In this document: piece after piece, positions 18,283 through 26,991 of the stretch
How the letters are laid out: every line of letters starts with the position of its first letter
How positions within the stretch are numbered: the first letter of the stretch is position 1
Assembly: GCA_963812255.1 (NCBI GenBank)
Contig: CAWEUM010000003.1
Span: forward strand, 1,364,001-1,428,000
Direction: 5' to 3'
Origin: DATJGR01 sp963812255
Lineage (GTDB): Bacteria > Pseudomonadota > Gammaproteobacteria > Pseudomonadales > Azotimanducaceae
Length of the DNA stretch: 64,000 nucleotides
The notes under the pieces: generated by a model
The model's input: only the letters and a program-made list of their open reading frames with translations
The model's database searches: none
What the model was told of the DNA's origin: nothing
Position numbers and translations under genes: made by a program

Positions 18283-18477
18283 TCAAGCGTCATTTTCATC
18301 GCGAGCCGTAACGCAGACCGCACCGGTCGCGTCGACCGACGCCGCAATCGTGATCGGCCGGCAACACACCGCGCAGTCCTCGATGTATTGCTGGTATTCC
18401 ACGCTGCAATCTACGACGACCTCAATGCGTTCGCCGCAATAGGGGCAATCGATTTCCACAGTATCGGTTGCGTTCAT
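18283..18477 (-). CDS. CPXCG motif cysteine-rich protein
   Basis: 64 residues. CPYCGE near the N-terminus and CAVCCRPI at about 36-43 form a four-Cys zinc-ribbon-like site, with the VVVDCSVEYQQYIEDC middle typical of the CPXCG small-protein family. Function unknown. It lies between the DUF481 and DUF3617 genes on the same strand with 10-12 bp gaps, so the three are probably co-transcribed. Confidence 0.85.
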   Translation of the reverse strand: MNATDTVEIDCPYCGERIEVVVDCSVEYQQYIEDCAVCCRPITIAASVDATGAVCVTARDENDA

Positions 18478-18488
18478 GTCGATTTGTG

Positions 18489-19010
18489 CTAGCGCACCTC
18501 ACCGCAATCCTTGGCGACCCAATGCCCTGTAAAGGTCATGTTGAGACCGCTTGCAGCATCCCCTTCACCCCGCGCGGAATTCATTGCACCTTTGACCATT
18601 CGTGGCCCAGGGGCCGTGATCTGCACATTTCGCTCGGCCGGTCCGTCCGCCCCGGTGCAACGCTCGACCATGTTCCATTGGGTCGAAGTCTGCGTGCCGA
18701 TGCTGCGCTCACATCCCTGCCTGGGCTCATCCGGATCGTTCTCGAACGCGGTGCCGCTCGCCAACTCCTCGGCGGTGATACAGGTCTGCGACGAGTTCGT
18801 CTTCGTCTTGCCCAGATCCGCCGCCCACGCCTTCATCACTGCAGCACGTTTCTCGGGAGACAGGTTCGCCAGAACTTTTGCGGGTGGATTACCCTGCAGC
18901 GAATAGCTGTAGGTGACGTTCCACAGACCTGGTTCAATGTGCAACGTCTCGGCTGCAACGTCGACGACACAACTGCAAGCAATCAGCATCACACCGAACC
19001 CAACACGCAT
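18489..19010 (-). CDS. DUF3617-type exported protein
   Basis: 173 residues. The ATG at 19010 was chosen because of GGGGGTTGAA upstream and because a signal peptide follows directly (VGFGVMLIACSCVVDVAA). The mature part opens IEPGLWNVTYSYSL, and four or more Cys are spaced through QTCITAEEL, QGCERS, ERCTG and the C-terminal KDCGEVR. This matches the DUF3617 pattern (EPGLWE... and Cys pairs). Periplasmic, function unknown. Confidence 0.8.
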   Translation of the reverse strand: MRVGFGVMLIACSCVVDVAAETLHIEPGLWNVTYSYSLQGNPPAKVLANLSPEKRAAVMKAWAADLGKTKTNSSQTCITAEELASGTAFENDPDEPRQGCERSIGTQTSTQWNMVERCTGADGPAERNVQITAPGPRMVKGAMNSARGEGDAASGLNMTFTGHWVAKDCGEVR

Positions 19011-19246
19011 TTCAACCCCCGGACACATTCGACTCGTCGAGCGATATCCCATCGCAACCGCATGGATGCCCGCTACTCTATCCCGACGTGCGCACATCGC
19101 AAACGATACCGCGCAGTCGTGGACAACGCGTGCGGCCGGACGTTTCCGTCAGGCATGGCAGTATCCAGTCTGTTTTTGCATCCGGTCTTGGCCGGACGAA
19201 CCCTTTCTGATACAACGGGCGCCATTTCCCGCCGGATACCAGACGC

Positions 19247-19504
19247 ATGACGACCGATCGCCGACACATCGATCTCGTGTTGCGCGTTTTCGAGGAACTC
19301 GTGGCTTCGGGCGCCACCACTGTCAGTCCAGGCGACGTGGGCTCGAGACTGCGCGAACTCGGTGATCCGATGGGCATGTGGGCGATACGTCGTGCATTGA
19401 CGGTGCTCGAGGCCGAAGCGCAGATCACTCTCGATCCGCCGACGGGCACCTGGCGGCTGATGCCCGAAGGCACCGCGACCAAACAGCGCCGCGGCAGCGT
19501 CTGA
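19247..19504 (+). CDS. Small hypothetical protein, possible winged-helix
   Basis: 85 residues. The sequence alternates helices (HIDLVLRVFEELVASG, PGDVGSRLREL, MGMWAIRRALTVLEAEAQI) and ends in a short beta-like TGTWRLMPEG. This could be a winged-helix fold, but I do not recognise a family. It sits 15 bp before cytochrome b561 on the same strand and may be co-transcribed, perhaps as its regulator. The 236 bp upstream (19011-19246) separates it from the divergent DUF3617 gene and should hold both promoters. Confidence 0.55.
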   Translation: MTTDRRHIDLVLRVFEELVASGATTVSPGDVGSRLRELGDPMGMWAIRRALTVLEAEAQITLDPPTGTWRLMPEGTATKQRRGSV

Positions 19505-19519
19505 GCACTTGCGCGCGTC

Positions 19520-20167
19520 GTGACCAAAGCGAAATCGCCGCTTGTCTGGGACTGGCCCCATCGCGTGTGGCATTGGTTGTTCGCGACGTGCCTGTGCATT
19601 TCGCTGTACACCGGCCTCGACGGCGGCATCGGCGCGATGGATCTGCACATCTTCAGCGGCGTTGGCGTCATCGGATTGCTGCTTTTTCGCCTCGGATGGG
19701 CGTTGTGGGGTGGCCGCTACGTACGCCTCAGCCAGTACCGCACCTCGCCGATCGCAATCTGGGACCATCTACGCGCGCGGACGGTCGTAGGCGCCGTACA
19801 TACCGCTCCCGGCGCGGCGATGGCCATCGCGATGTTCATCGCCGCGACGACGCAGGCCGGCTCTGGCTTATTTTCGAGCGACGACATTTTCACCGACGGA
19901 CCCTTCGCTCACCTGTTGAGCGACGCCGGCGTCGACCTCGCGACATCGATTCACACGCGTGCCTACTGGGTTGTGCTCGGGCTGGCGGCGCTCCATCTGA
20001 CGGCACTCGCGTGGTATGCGCGACGCCGCGATCCGGTGGCGATGTCGATGCTGAACGGCCGCAACGCGATATCCGGGCCGGCAATATCGCAGCACCTCTG
20101 GGTCCGGGCCGTGGCTACCGCGCTCGCCGCTGTGGCGATTGTCTGGTTCGCATCGCGCTGGGCCTGA
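19520..20167 (+). CDS. Di-haem cytochrome b561, HydC/PetE type
   Basis: 215 residues from GTG 19520. Four hydrophobic helices with haem-ligand histidines: WDWPHRVWHWLFATC (two His in helix 1), the HIFSGVGVIGLLLFRLGWALWGG segment with the family's R..W..WG pattern, AVHTAPGAAM and LGLAALHLTALAWY. This is the Ni-hydrogenase-type b561 family, which passes electrons between the quinone pool and soluble c-type cytochromes. The adjacent convergent gene encodes a cytochrome c', a frequent partner. Confidence 0.88.
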   Translation: MTKAKSPLVWDWPHRVWHWLFATCLCISLYTGLDGGIGAMDLHIFSGVGVIGLLLFRLGWALWGGRYVRLSQYRTSPIAIWDHLRARTVVGAVHTAPGAAMAIAMFIAATTQAGSGLFSSDDIFTDGPFAHLLSDAGVDLATSIHTRAYWVVLGLAALHLTALAWYARRRDPVAMSMLNGRNAISGPAISQHLWVRAVATALAAVAIVWFASRWA

Positions 20168-20179
20168 ACCCCGACGCCC

Positions 20180-20608
20180 TCATTCCTTCTTGAAGTCGTC
20201 GTGGCAGCCCTTGCAGGACTTACCGAGGGCGCCCAGCGCCGCACCGAACTTCGCCATGTCGTTGGCTTCCACCACCGCCTCCAGGTGTTCCGCAGCGGTG
20301 CGGAAGTCGTCGAGGCGCTGCTTGAACGCATCTGGCTCTTCCCAGATCTTCGGCAGCGCGTGAGTTTTCGCGCCGGTCTTCGAATCCGGGCCAAACAGAT
20401 CCGGCGCGATTCGCGACAGGCCCGCCAGGCTCGCAGTGTGCACCGGAATGTGGTCCTTGTGGTCTACCTCGCCCTTGGCGATTGCGACAAGCGCCTGCAT
20501 GTGCCCGCCCACCGCTTCCATGGTGTGCTGGCGGTATTTCACCGCGTTGTCGTCAGCCATGGCCGAGACCGCGAGCGCCGCCGCAAAAAGCCCAAACAAT
20601 ATCCGCAT
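20180..20608 (-). CDS. Cytochrome c' (class II c-type cytochrome)
   Basis: 142 residues. The ATG at 20608 has GGAG about 7 nt upstream and a signal peptide (LFGLFAAALAVSAMA). YRQHTMEAVGGHMQALVAI is the N-terminal helix of the four-helix bundle, and the haem-binding CKGCH lies at the very C-terminus (KSCKGCHDDFKKE), the class II layout. Cytochrome c' binds NO and CO and shuttles electrons in the periplasm. It ends 12 bp from the convergent b561 gene. Confidence 0.9.
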   Translation of the reverse strand: MRILFGLFAAALAVSAMADDNAVKYRQHTMEAVGGHMQALVAIAKGEVDHKDHIPVHTASLAGLSRIAPDLFGPDSKTGAKTHALPKIWEEPDAFKQRLDDFRTAAEHLEAVVEANDMAKFGAALGALGKSCKGCHDDFKKE

Positions 20609-20998
20609 TGATGTCTCCATCGATTCGAGTGCCAAGGGGATGAGTGCGACAGGCAGCTTACGGAAATACTGTCCTGAAAAGTACTGGGCCACTTTATTCA
20701 ATCTAATCATTTAGATATATTGTCATCCTTTCCACCACATTATGAATTACACGGAAGTGATTGATCGTTCGGAAAGTCAGTTGATCAACAGGGATCGAAT
20801 CAACCGTCATCGCCGCGCCCGACAGCCCGCCTCCCAGCCCCTCCCCCAACGCGCACCGCGCAAGTCGGCGACGCTGCCCGATGCCGAGGAACGTTGACCC
20901 GAAACCGCGTTGCCCCTCGATAGAATCGTTGGTTTGTGCCTGACCCCGTGCGCTTCAACGCGTTGACCACGGTGGACCACCCCAGTTAACGTCGCCGC
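20609..20998. other. Intergenic, AT-rich promoter region with two palindromes
   Basis: A 390-bp gap upstream of both the c' gene (minus) and xseB (plus). The part at 20680-20750 is distinctly AT-rich. ATCTAA-TCAT-TTAGAT (20701-20716) is a perfect inverted repeat, and GTTGATCAAC (20780-20789) is a perfect 10-bp palindrome. Either could bind a regulator of the cytochrome gene. A 51-codon frame (20742-20897) has no ribosome binding site and I do not call it. Confidence 0.45.
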
Positions 20999-21277
20999 AT
21001 GAGCACCCCACCTGTCACGCCGCCCGTCACACGGCCTGTCGAGAATTTCGAAGCCGCGCTCGCGGAGCTCGAACAACTGGTCGAGCGCATGGAGACTGGC
21101 GAGCTGTCGCTGGAAGAGTCGCTGAAGGCATTCGAGCGCGGCGTCGCGTTGACGCGCGACTGCCAGCAAGCGCTGAAGAACGCCGAACTGCGCGTTCAGG
21201 CGCTCACCGAAACTGATGCGGGTCTCAGTCTCGAGGACGTCGAACCCGACGAATTCGAGCCTGATGATGGCGACTGA
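20999..21277 (+). CDS. xseB: Exodeoxyribonuclease VII small subunit
   Basis: 92 residues. FEAALAELEQLVERMETGELSLEESLKAFERGVALTR is the diagnostic XseB helix-turn-helix hairpin, with an acidic C-terminal tail. It binds XseA to give the exonuclease VII complex that degrades single-stranded DNA. It overlaps ispA by about 10 bp, the usual gammaproteobacterial xseB-ispA order. No dxs follows in this window. Confidence 0.95.
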   Translation: MSTPPVTPPVTRPVENFEAALAELEQLVERMETGELSLEESLKAFERGVALTRDCQQALKNAELRVQALTETDAGLSLEDVEPDEFEPDDGD

Positions 21278-22160
21278 TCGCGACGCACTCGCACACTACC
21301 TCGTATTGATCGAACGCGACCTCCATGCACGCCTGCCGCAGACCACCGCGTCGGACGCGCTCTCCGTTCAACTCATCGAAGCGATGCGCTATGCAACGCT
21401 CGGAGGCGGCAAACGCATCCGTCCGCTGCTGACCTGTGCTACGGCCGCGAGCCTCGGTACCGATCCAACGCAAGCGCTCGCGCCCGCATGCGCCGTGGAG
21501 TTCATCCACGCCTATTCGTTGATTCACGATGACCTGCCCGCGATGGACGACGACGCGTTGCGACGCGGCAGGGCGACCGTACACATCGCGTTTGGCGAGT
21601 CAGTCGCGATTCTCGCCGGCGACGCGCTGCAGGCGCTTGCGTTTGAAACGGTCACTGGTGCGTACGCACTGCCGGCCCAGATGCGTCTTGCAATGATCGG
21701 CATCCTCGCGGGCGCTGTCGGATGGCAAGGCATGGTCGGTGGACAAGCATTCGACATGGACGCCACCGGTCTCAAGCTCTCGATCGAGGCATTGCAGAGG
21801 ATGCATCGTGCCAAGACGGGCGCACTGTTGACCGCCGCGGTCGAACTCGGCGCACTGACCGCCGGCGCGAGTGATGCGACGCGCGACGCGCTACGCGATT
21901 TCGGGTCACTGGTGGGGCTTGCCTTTCAGATCGTCGACGACCTGCTGGACGCCACCGAGAACACCCAACAGATCGGCAAGGCCGCGGGCACCGACGCCGC
22001 GGCCGGCAAGAACACCTTCCCAGGCTTATTGGGAGTCGACGCGTCGCGCTTACGCGCGTCTGGCCTGCACGACGACGCGATCGCCGCTCTGCATCGCGCC
22101 GGCATCGACTCGGGCCCGCTGCACGCGATCGCGCACCAGATCGTCGAGCGCACGCGTTAG
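21267..22160 (+). CDS. ispA: (2E,6E)-farnesyl diphosphate synthase
   Basis: 297 residues from the second of two adjacent ATGs (21264/21267). GAG precedes both, with better spacing to the second. First Asp-rich motif DDLPAMDDD with GGGKRIRPLL before it, second Asp-rich motif DDLLD, and the GQAFDMDATG segment typical of bacterial IspA. It condenses IPP with DMAPP and GPP to farnesyl diphosphate. dxs, the usual third gene, is replaced by a convergent protease gene. Confidence 0.95.
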   Translation: MATDRDALAHYLVLIERDLHARLPQTTASDALSVQLIEAMRYATLGGGKRIRPLLTCATAASLGTDPTQALAPACAVEFIHAYSLIHDDLPAMDDDALRRGRATVHIAFGESVAILAGDALQALAFETVTGAYALPAQMRLAMIGILAGAVGWQGMVGGQAFDMDATGLKLSIEALQRMHRAKTGALLTAAVELGALTAGASDATRDALRDFGSLVGLAFQIVDDLLDATENTQQIGKAAGTDAAAGKNTFPGLLGVDASRLRASGLHDDAIAALHRAGIDSGPLHAIAHQIVERTR

Positions 22161-22181
22161 CCGTTTGCCCGTGGCGGGGGG

Positions 22182-22838
22182 TCAGTAGAGCTGCTTGAGA
22201 ATCAGCACGTTCGCCTGCTGTTCCATTTTGACCTTGCCCAGAAACGACATACCGAGCAGAACTTCGACGGGATAGTCCCCGGGAATCACCGCCGCGCGGA
22301 CGTGATGTGTCGTGATGCCTCCGACCGTGAGCGTGTCGAGGTCGATCAGGTATGAATCCACCCGCCCTTGCGCCGTGACAACGGATGCGTGTTCGGGCGA
22401 TGCAATGTACTGAATGCCCATTTCCTTTGCGCTGCGTTCGCTGATCGCGACAAGCGATGCGCCGGTATCTACGAGGAAGTCGGCCGAACGGCCGTTGATG
22501 GTGCCTTGTGCACGATATTGACCCACCTTGTCGGGTGCGATCGACAGCGTGGTGTGGGTCGGTGCCTGAAAGACGCCGCCAATCTGATCACTCAACGTCA
22601 GACGATACGTCTGATCCTTGTAGCGAACCACGGCGTGGTGCGCGTCCGACTCGATCAAGGTTGCACCTTCGACCGAGGTCTGGCCAACCGTAAGGTAGTG
22701 TTCGGCGCCCAACACGCGGATCATGGCGCGGTCCTTGAAGAGACCGACTGCTTCGACCGGGGAATTTGCGAACGCGGCGTCTGCGAGGCCGAACAACAAG
22801 GCGACCGTTAGGAGTCGCGCCGTGCGATATCCATCCAT
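22182..22838 (-). CDS. Retropepsin-like aspartic protease, TIGR02281-like, exported
   Basis: 218 residues. ATG 22838 has GAGG 8 nt upstream. A signal peptide (RTARLLTVALLFGLADAAFA) is followed by a beta domain and then a C-terminal single-domain retropepsin fold with the active-site FLVDTGASLVAIS and the closing VLLGMSFLGKVKM (the LLGMSFL flap/psi element). Clan AA proteases of this type dimerise and sit in the periplasm. Their targets are unknown. Confidence 0.88.
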   Translation of the reverse strand: MDGYRTARLLTVALLFGLADAAFANSPVEAVGLFKDRAMIRVLGAEHYLTVGQTSVEGATLIESDAHHAVVRYKDQTYRLTLSDQIGGVFQAPTHTTLSIAPDKVGQYRAQGTINGRSADFLVDTGASLVAISERSAKEMGIQYIASPEHASVVTAQGRVDSYLIDLDTLTVGGITTHHVRAAVIPGDYPVEVLLGMSFLGKVKMEQQANVLILKQLY

Positions 22839-22902
22839 GTACTTCGCCTCAGATGCGTGCGCTGAAATCATACGTCCGGCTCACTCACCAACGGAGAGCG
22901 AT

Positions 22903-23358
22903 TCAGCCGATTGAGAGCCAAAGCACAAGCGCGGCGAGAACTCCGGCGAGCACGTCGTCGAGGACGACGCCGAGCCCGCCGGTGAGACGACGATCGGCCC
23001 AGGACACCGGCCACGGCTTGACGATATCGAACAGACGAAACAGCAAGAACCCGGCGCCGACGCCGAGCAACGATTTCGGCGCGGTGACGAGCGCGATCCA
23101 TTGGCCGACGAACTCGTCCAGCACGAACGCGGGCGCATCGCCGACTCCCGCGGCCCGACAGGCGCGATCGACAACCCAGATCGAGACGATCGTAATGCCG
23201 ACAACGATTCCGAGTTGTACCGGAAGCGACAGATGCGCGAGCAGAAACCACCAGATCGGCAGCGCGAGCAGACTACCCACGGTGCCGGGTGCCACCGGCG
23301 CGAGGCCGCTGCCGAGCCCGGTCGCGAACAGCACGGACGGATTCTTCAGATCGGACAC
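22903..23358 (-). CDS. pgpA: Phosphatidylglycerophosphatase A
   Basis: 151 residues from GTG 23358; the reading frame extends upstream into thiL but the conserved start is LKNPSVLFATGLGSG. The hallmark GLAPVAPGTVGSL, DEFVGQWIAL and DDVLAGVLAAL are the conserved acidic motifs of PgpA, with four membrane helices. It dephosphorylates phosphatidylglycerol phosphate in phospholipid synthesis. Last gene of the ribD-ribH-nusB-thiL-pgpA run. Confidence 0.93.
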   Translation of the reverse strand: MSDLKNPSVLFATGLGSGLAPVAPGTVGSLLALPIWWFLLAHLSLPVQLGIVVGITIVSIWVVDRACRAAGVGDAPAFVLDEFVGQWIALVTAPKSLLGVGAGFLLFRLFDIVKPWPVSWADRRLTGGLGVVLDDVLAGVLAALVLWLSIG

Positions 23359-23377
23359 GGCAATTCGACCTTTCGGC

Positions 23378-24331
23378 TCAGCGGAAATGATCGAATCCTC
23401 CGCGCCGCAGTTGCACGAGGCGGCCATGCGAACGAACAGACACGCCCTCCCCGGCACGAACTTCCCCAACAACCGTCACCTGCAGCGGCAATTCGCGCAA
23501 CCGCTCCCGGTCGCGCGGCGCGATCGTGAAACACAGTTCGTAATCATCGCCGCCGGTCGCCGCGAGTTCCGCATTCACGCCGGCGAGCACCGGCACGGCA
23601 TCGAGGTCGACCTCCGCCGCAACGCCGCTGGCTCGACACAGATGCGCAAGGTCCGCGACCAGACCATCGGAAATGTCGATCGCCGCGCTCGCGAGGCCAC
23701 GCAGCGCGCATCCCAGTTCGATGCGCGGCTCGGGCATGTAGTAGCGGCGCAGCGGAAAGAGTGGCTGATCCGGCGCGCTCGCCAGCAACGCTTTGCGGCG
23801 AGGCGGTGCCTCCAGATCCGTCCGACTCAGCGCAGCAGCAGCGCCACCGAGCAGATAGCTCACGCAGACGAGATCTCCCGGCCGCGCACCGGCACGCGTC
23901 AAAGCCAGATCCGGCGGGACATAGCCGTGCACACTAACGGCCACATTAAGGGGTCCTCTAGCCAGATTTCCGCCCACGATCTTCGCGCCATAGCGCGCCG
24001 CATACGCAGCGACACCGCGCCCGAATTCTTCGAGCCAGCGGCCAGAATCGTCCGGCAGCGTCAACGCAATCAGCACGTGACCCGGCTCGGCGCCCATTGC
24101 CGCGAGATCGGACAGGCTGATCCCCAACGCGCGGCATCCGATCAGATCGGCGGGCGCATTGACGGGAAAGTGCACGCCGGCGACCAGCGAATCGATCGAG
24201 CTGACGAGGATCTGGCCCGCAGGCGGCAAAATCAGCGCCGCATCGTCTCCGGGGCCCAACAGTATGCTGGGACCGCGAGCGTTGTCGCCGAGCAATTCGA
24301 TCAGCCGATCGATGCGGGAAAACTCATCCAT
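23378..24331 (-). CDS. thiL: Thiamine-monophosphate kinase
   Basis: 317 residues. ATG 24331 overlaps the nusB stop by 8 bp. LLGPGDDAALI, SIDSLVAGVHF and GCRALGISLSDLAAMGAEP are the PurM-like nucleotide and metal motifs. IDISDGLVADLAHL and GGDDYELCFT complete the ThiL signature. It phosphorylates thiamine phosphate to the diphosphate. Confidence 0.95.
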   Translation of the reverse strand: MDEFSRIDRLIELLGDNARGPSILLGPGDDAALILPPAGQILVSSIDSLVAGVHFPVNAPADLIGCRALGISLSDLAAMGAEPGHVLIALTLPDDSGRWLEEFGRGVAAYAARYGAKIVGGNLARGPLNVAVSVHGYVPPDLALTRAGARPGDLVCVSYLLGGAAAALSRTDLEAPPRRKALLASAPDQPLFPLRRYYMPEPRIELGCALRGLASAAIDISDGLVADLAHLCRASGVAAEVDLDAVPVLAGVNAELAATGGDDYELCFTIAPRDRERLRELPLQVTVVGEVRAGEGVSVRSHGRLVQLRRGGFDHFR

Positions 24332-24770
24332 CGGCCGCGACTTCGCGCGCCCGCTGGGTGCGTGCGACTGCATCGAGCACGCCGTTGATATAGCGATGGC
24401 TCTCTTCTGCGCCGAACACGCGCGCCAGGCCTACCGCTTCGTCGATGGCCACTTTGAATGGCACGTCCTGGCGATGGCACAGCTCGTAAACGCCCATCCT
24501 CAACAGCGCAAGCTCTACCCGATCGAGTTCCATCACTTTGCGATCGAGCAGCGGCGCGAGGCATTCGTCGAGCGATGCGCAACTGCCGATGACACCGCGC
24601 AGCACCTGATGAAAGAATTCGCCATCAACCCGTTCGAAGTTCGGGTCTTCACGAAACTGACGCTCGATCTCGGCTTCGTCGGCACCCGACATCTGCCACT
24701 GGTACAGCGCCTGCAGCAGCAGGCGCCGCGCGCGGCGGCGGGAAAACGGATCGAAGCGTGCTTCAGGCAT
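24324..24770 (-). CDS. nusB: Transcription antitermination factor NusB
   Basis: 148 residues from ATG 24770. RRRARRLLLQALYQWQMSG at the start and the C-terminal VELALLRMGVYEL, VAIDEAVGLARVFGAEESHRYINGVLDAVA are the all-helical NusB signature. It binds boxA with NusE to allow rRNA antitermination. Canonical position after ribH. Confidence 0.95.
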   Translation of the reverse strand: MPEARFDPFSRRRARRLLLQALYQWQMSGADEAEIERQFREDPNFERVDGEFFHQVLRGVIGSCASLDECLAPLLDRKVMELDRVELALLRMGVYELCHRQDVPFKVAIDEAVGLARVFGAEESHRYINGVLDAVARTQRAREVAADG

Positions 24771-24820
24771 GGGAAGTGTTCCGTTCAAATCTGCTCTTTC
24801 AAATCTGCTCTTATGGAAGC

Positions 24821-25297
24821 TCAACCCAGTTTGTCGAGCACGCTGATCATTTCCAACGCCGTCATCGCTGCGTCGCACCCCTTGTTGCCGGCTTTGGTTC
24901 CGGCGCGCTCGATCGCCTGTTCGATCGAATCGGTGGTTAACACACCGAACGCGACCGGCAACGACAGTTCGAGGCTCACGCGCGCCAGGCCCGCAGCACA
25001 TTGTCCGGCGACATAGTCGAAGTGCGGCGTCGCACCGCGGATCACTGCGCCGAGCGCGATGATTGCGTCGTGACCGCCCTTACCCTCGCCGACACGCTTG
25101 ACAGCCAACGGCAATTCGAAGCAGCCCGGTACTTTGATCAACGTGATGTCCTTTATGGCCACGCCATGACGCACCAGCGTGTCGACGGCACCTTCGACGA
25201 GGCTGTCGACGATGTAGTTGTTGAAGCGACCTGCGACGATGGCGACCTTACGGCCGCTACCGCTAAACCCGCCCTCGATCGTCTTCACATCAGCCAT
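24821..25297 (-). CDS. ribH: 6,7-dimethyl-8-ribityllumazine synthase
   Basis: 158 residues. VAIVAGRFNNYIVDSLVEGA, VPGCFELPLAVK, ALGAVIRGATPHFDYV and FGVLTTDSIEQAIERAGTKAGNKGCDAA are the lumazine-synthase active-site segments. It condenses the ribityl-pyrimidine with DHBP. ribE and ribBA, usually between ribD and ribH, are missing; only 58 bp separates the two. Confidence 0.96.
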   Translation of the reverse strand: MADVKTIEGGFSGSGRKVAIVAGRFNNYIVDSLVEGAVDTLVRHGVAIKDITLIKVPGCFELPLAVKRVGEGKGGHDAIIALGAVIRGATPHFDYVAGQCAAGLARVSLELSLPVAFGVLTTDSIEQAIERAGTKAGNKGCDAAMTALEMISVLDKLG

Positions 25298-25355
25298 GCT
25301 ATGTCTCCGAGTAAATGCTGCTCAGTCCAAGGGTTATATAGTGCGCCACACGACA

Positions 25356-26471
25356 CTAGGAGGCCACGCGCAAGATACGCAGCCGCAGATCATCGCCGAT
25401 CTGCCGACAGTCCATGATCGTTCCGTTGATCGCATCGGCAAGACGATCGACCGACAAATCGGCAAAGGGGCGAGCGGTCCCACCAAGCAGTTTAGGCGCC
25501 ACGTATACGATTGCTTCGTCCCACAGCGCCTGGCGGAAAACGTCACCCGTCAACCGCGGCCCGGCCTCGACCAGCAGTTCATTGACACCGCGGTTCGCCA
25601 ACTCGGCCAGTAGCACGCCTATGTCGATAAGCGAAGCAGGCTGCCTCAATAGTTCGGCACCGGCGTCGACGAGCGCTCGTTTGGCGTCTTCGGTCGCAGC
25701 GACATACACCAGCAGGACCGGCGGAGTTTGCAACAACGTTGCGGTCGGCGATGTACGCAACGCGGAATCGACAACGACGCGCAATGGCTGACGGATGACG
25801 CCATCCACCGCGTACTGGGGGTCGCGCACGGTCAGTCGCGGATCGTCCGCCAGCACCGTGCCAATCCCGGTCAGAATCGCGCAACTGCGCGCGCGCCAGT
25901 ACTGCGCATCCGCGCGCGCAGCGGCACCGGTGATCCACTGGCTTTCGCCCGACGCGGTCGCGGCGCGGCCGTCGAGCGTCGCGGCAACTTTCACGCGAAC
26001 CCACGGTCGCCGCTGCGTCAGCCGGTTGAAAAAGCCGCGATTCAGTTCCGCGGCGGCCGGACGTTCGCACACGTCGACGCGGATGCCTGCGGCGCGCAAC
26101 CGCTCTATACCTCGACCTGAGACGCGCGGATCCGGATCGCCCGATGCCGTCACGACGCGCGCGACACCTGCATCGATCAACGCGTCGGTACACGGCGGCA
26201 TCCGACCGTGATGCGAACACGGTTCGAGCGAAACGTAACAGGTCGATCCGGCAGCGGATCGTCCGCCGGTGGACGTCGCGGCGTCGGCCAGCGCGGCTGC
26301 TTCGGCGTGCGCACTACCCGCGCGCCGGTGCCAGCCGCGGCCGATGATGTTGCCGTCGTGAACCAGCACGCAACCAACGCGCGGATTCGGTGTGGTCGAA
26401 TAGAGGCCATTGCGCGCGAGTTCAACGGCCACGTCAAGGAACAGAAGATCGGAGTCCGCCAACTGGTGCAT
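25356..26471 (-). CDS. ribD: Bifunctional pyrimidine deaminase / reductase of riboflavin synthesis
   Basis: 371 residues from ATG 26471. N-terminal deaminase with TPNPRVGCVLV, HAEAAAL (zinc His and proton-shuttle Glu) and SLEPCSHHGRMPPCTDALI (zinc Cys). C-terminal reductase with RPWVRVKVAATLDGRAA, LTGIGTVLADDPRLTVR and LLVEAGPRLTGDVF. Catalyses two successive steps from GTP cyclohydrolase product to ribityl-pyrimidine. 13 bp after nrdR. Confidence 0.95.
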   Translation of the reverse strand: MHQLADSDLLFLDVAVELARNGLYSTTPNPRVGCVLVHDGNIIGRGWHRRAGSAHAEAAALADAATSTGGRSAAGSTCYVSLEPCSHHGRMPPCTDALIDAGVARVVTASGDPDPRVSGRGIERLRAAGIRVDVCERPAAAELNRGFFNRLTQRRPWVRVKVAATLDGRAATASGESQWITGAAARADAQYWRARSCAILTGIGTVLADDPRLTVRDPQYAVDGVIRQPLRVVVDSALRTSPTATLLQTPPVLLVYVAATEDAKRALVDAGAELLRQPASLIDIGVLLAELANRGVNELLVEAGPRLTGDVFRQALWDEAIVYVAPKLLGGTARPFADLSVDRLADAINGTIMDCRQIGDDLRLRILRVAS

Positions 26472-26484
26472 TTCTATTGCGGCG

Positions 26485-26982
26485 CTATGAGCCGCCTTTG
26501 GTCTTCGCAAGCGGCGTGAGATCGTCGGCGTGTCCTTTCGCCAGCTTGCGGATTTCGTCCTGGAATTCGCTGACATCCTGAAAATCGCGGTACACAGAAG
26601 CAAACCGAACGTAGGCGATTCCATCCATCTGTCGCAGCTCGCGCATGACCTCTTCGCCAACCATCCGCGACGGCAATTCGCGCTCACCGGACGAGCGCAG
26701 CCGATGCATGATCCGGGCGATCCCGGCTTCGATTTCCTCCGTGCTCACGGGACGTTTTTCGAGTGCGCGCTGCAACCCCGAGCGAAGTTTCTCTTCATTG
26801 AAGGGCTCTCGAATGCCATCGCGTTTGACGATGCGCGGCATCACCAGCTCGGCGGTTTCGAAAGTTGTGAAGCGTTCGCCGCACGTCTGGCATTCGCGCC
26901 GGCGGCGCACCTGATCACCATCCGCAACAAGGCGCGAATCGATGACTTTTGTGTCGTCGGCGCCACAGAAGGGACAGTGCAC
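26485..26982 (-). CDS. nrdR: Ribonucleotide reductase regulator NrdR
   Basis: 165 residues. N-terminal zinc ribbon (MHCPFCG ... RRRECQTCGERFTTFE) and an ATP-cone (VMPRIVKRDGIREPFNEEKLRSGLQRALEKRPVS). Represses nrd genes in response to (d)ATP. It lies between glyA and ribD in the conserved gammaproteobacterial order. Confidence 0.96.
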   Translation of the reverse strand: MHCPFCGADDTKVIDSRLVADGDQVRRRRECQTCGERFTTFETAELVMPRIVKRDGIREPFNEEKLRSGLQRALEKRPVSTEEIEAGIARIMHRLRSSGERELPSRMVGEEVMRELRQMDGIAYVRFASVYRDFQDVSEFQDEIRKLAKGHADDLTPLAKTKGGS

Positions 26983-26991
26983 CGGCGCTCC

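Noticed and set aside
20780..20789. GTTGATCAAC as an FNR/Anr site upstream of cytochrome c'.
   Set aside because: FNR boxes need TTGAT-N4-ATCAA; here the halves have no spacer.
20742..20897. 51-codon frame upstream of xseB.
   Set aside because: No ribosome binding site, Arg/Pro-rich, no homology; the region is likely a promoter.
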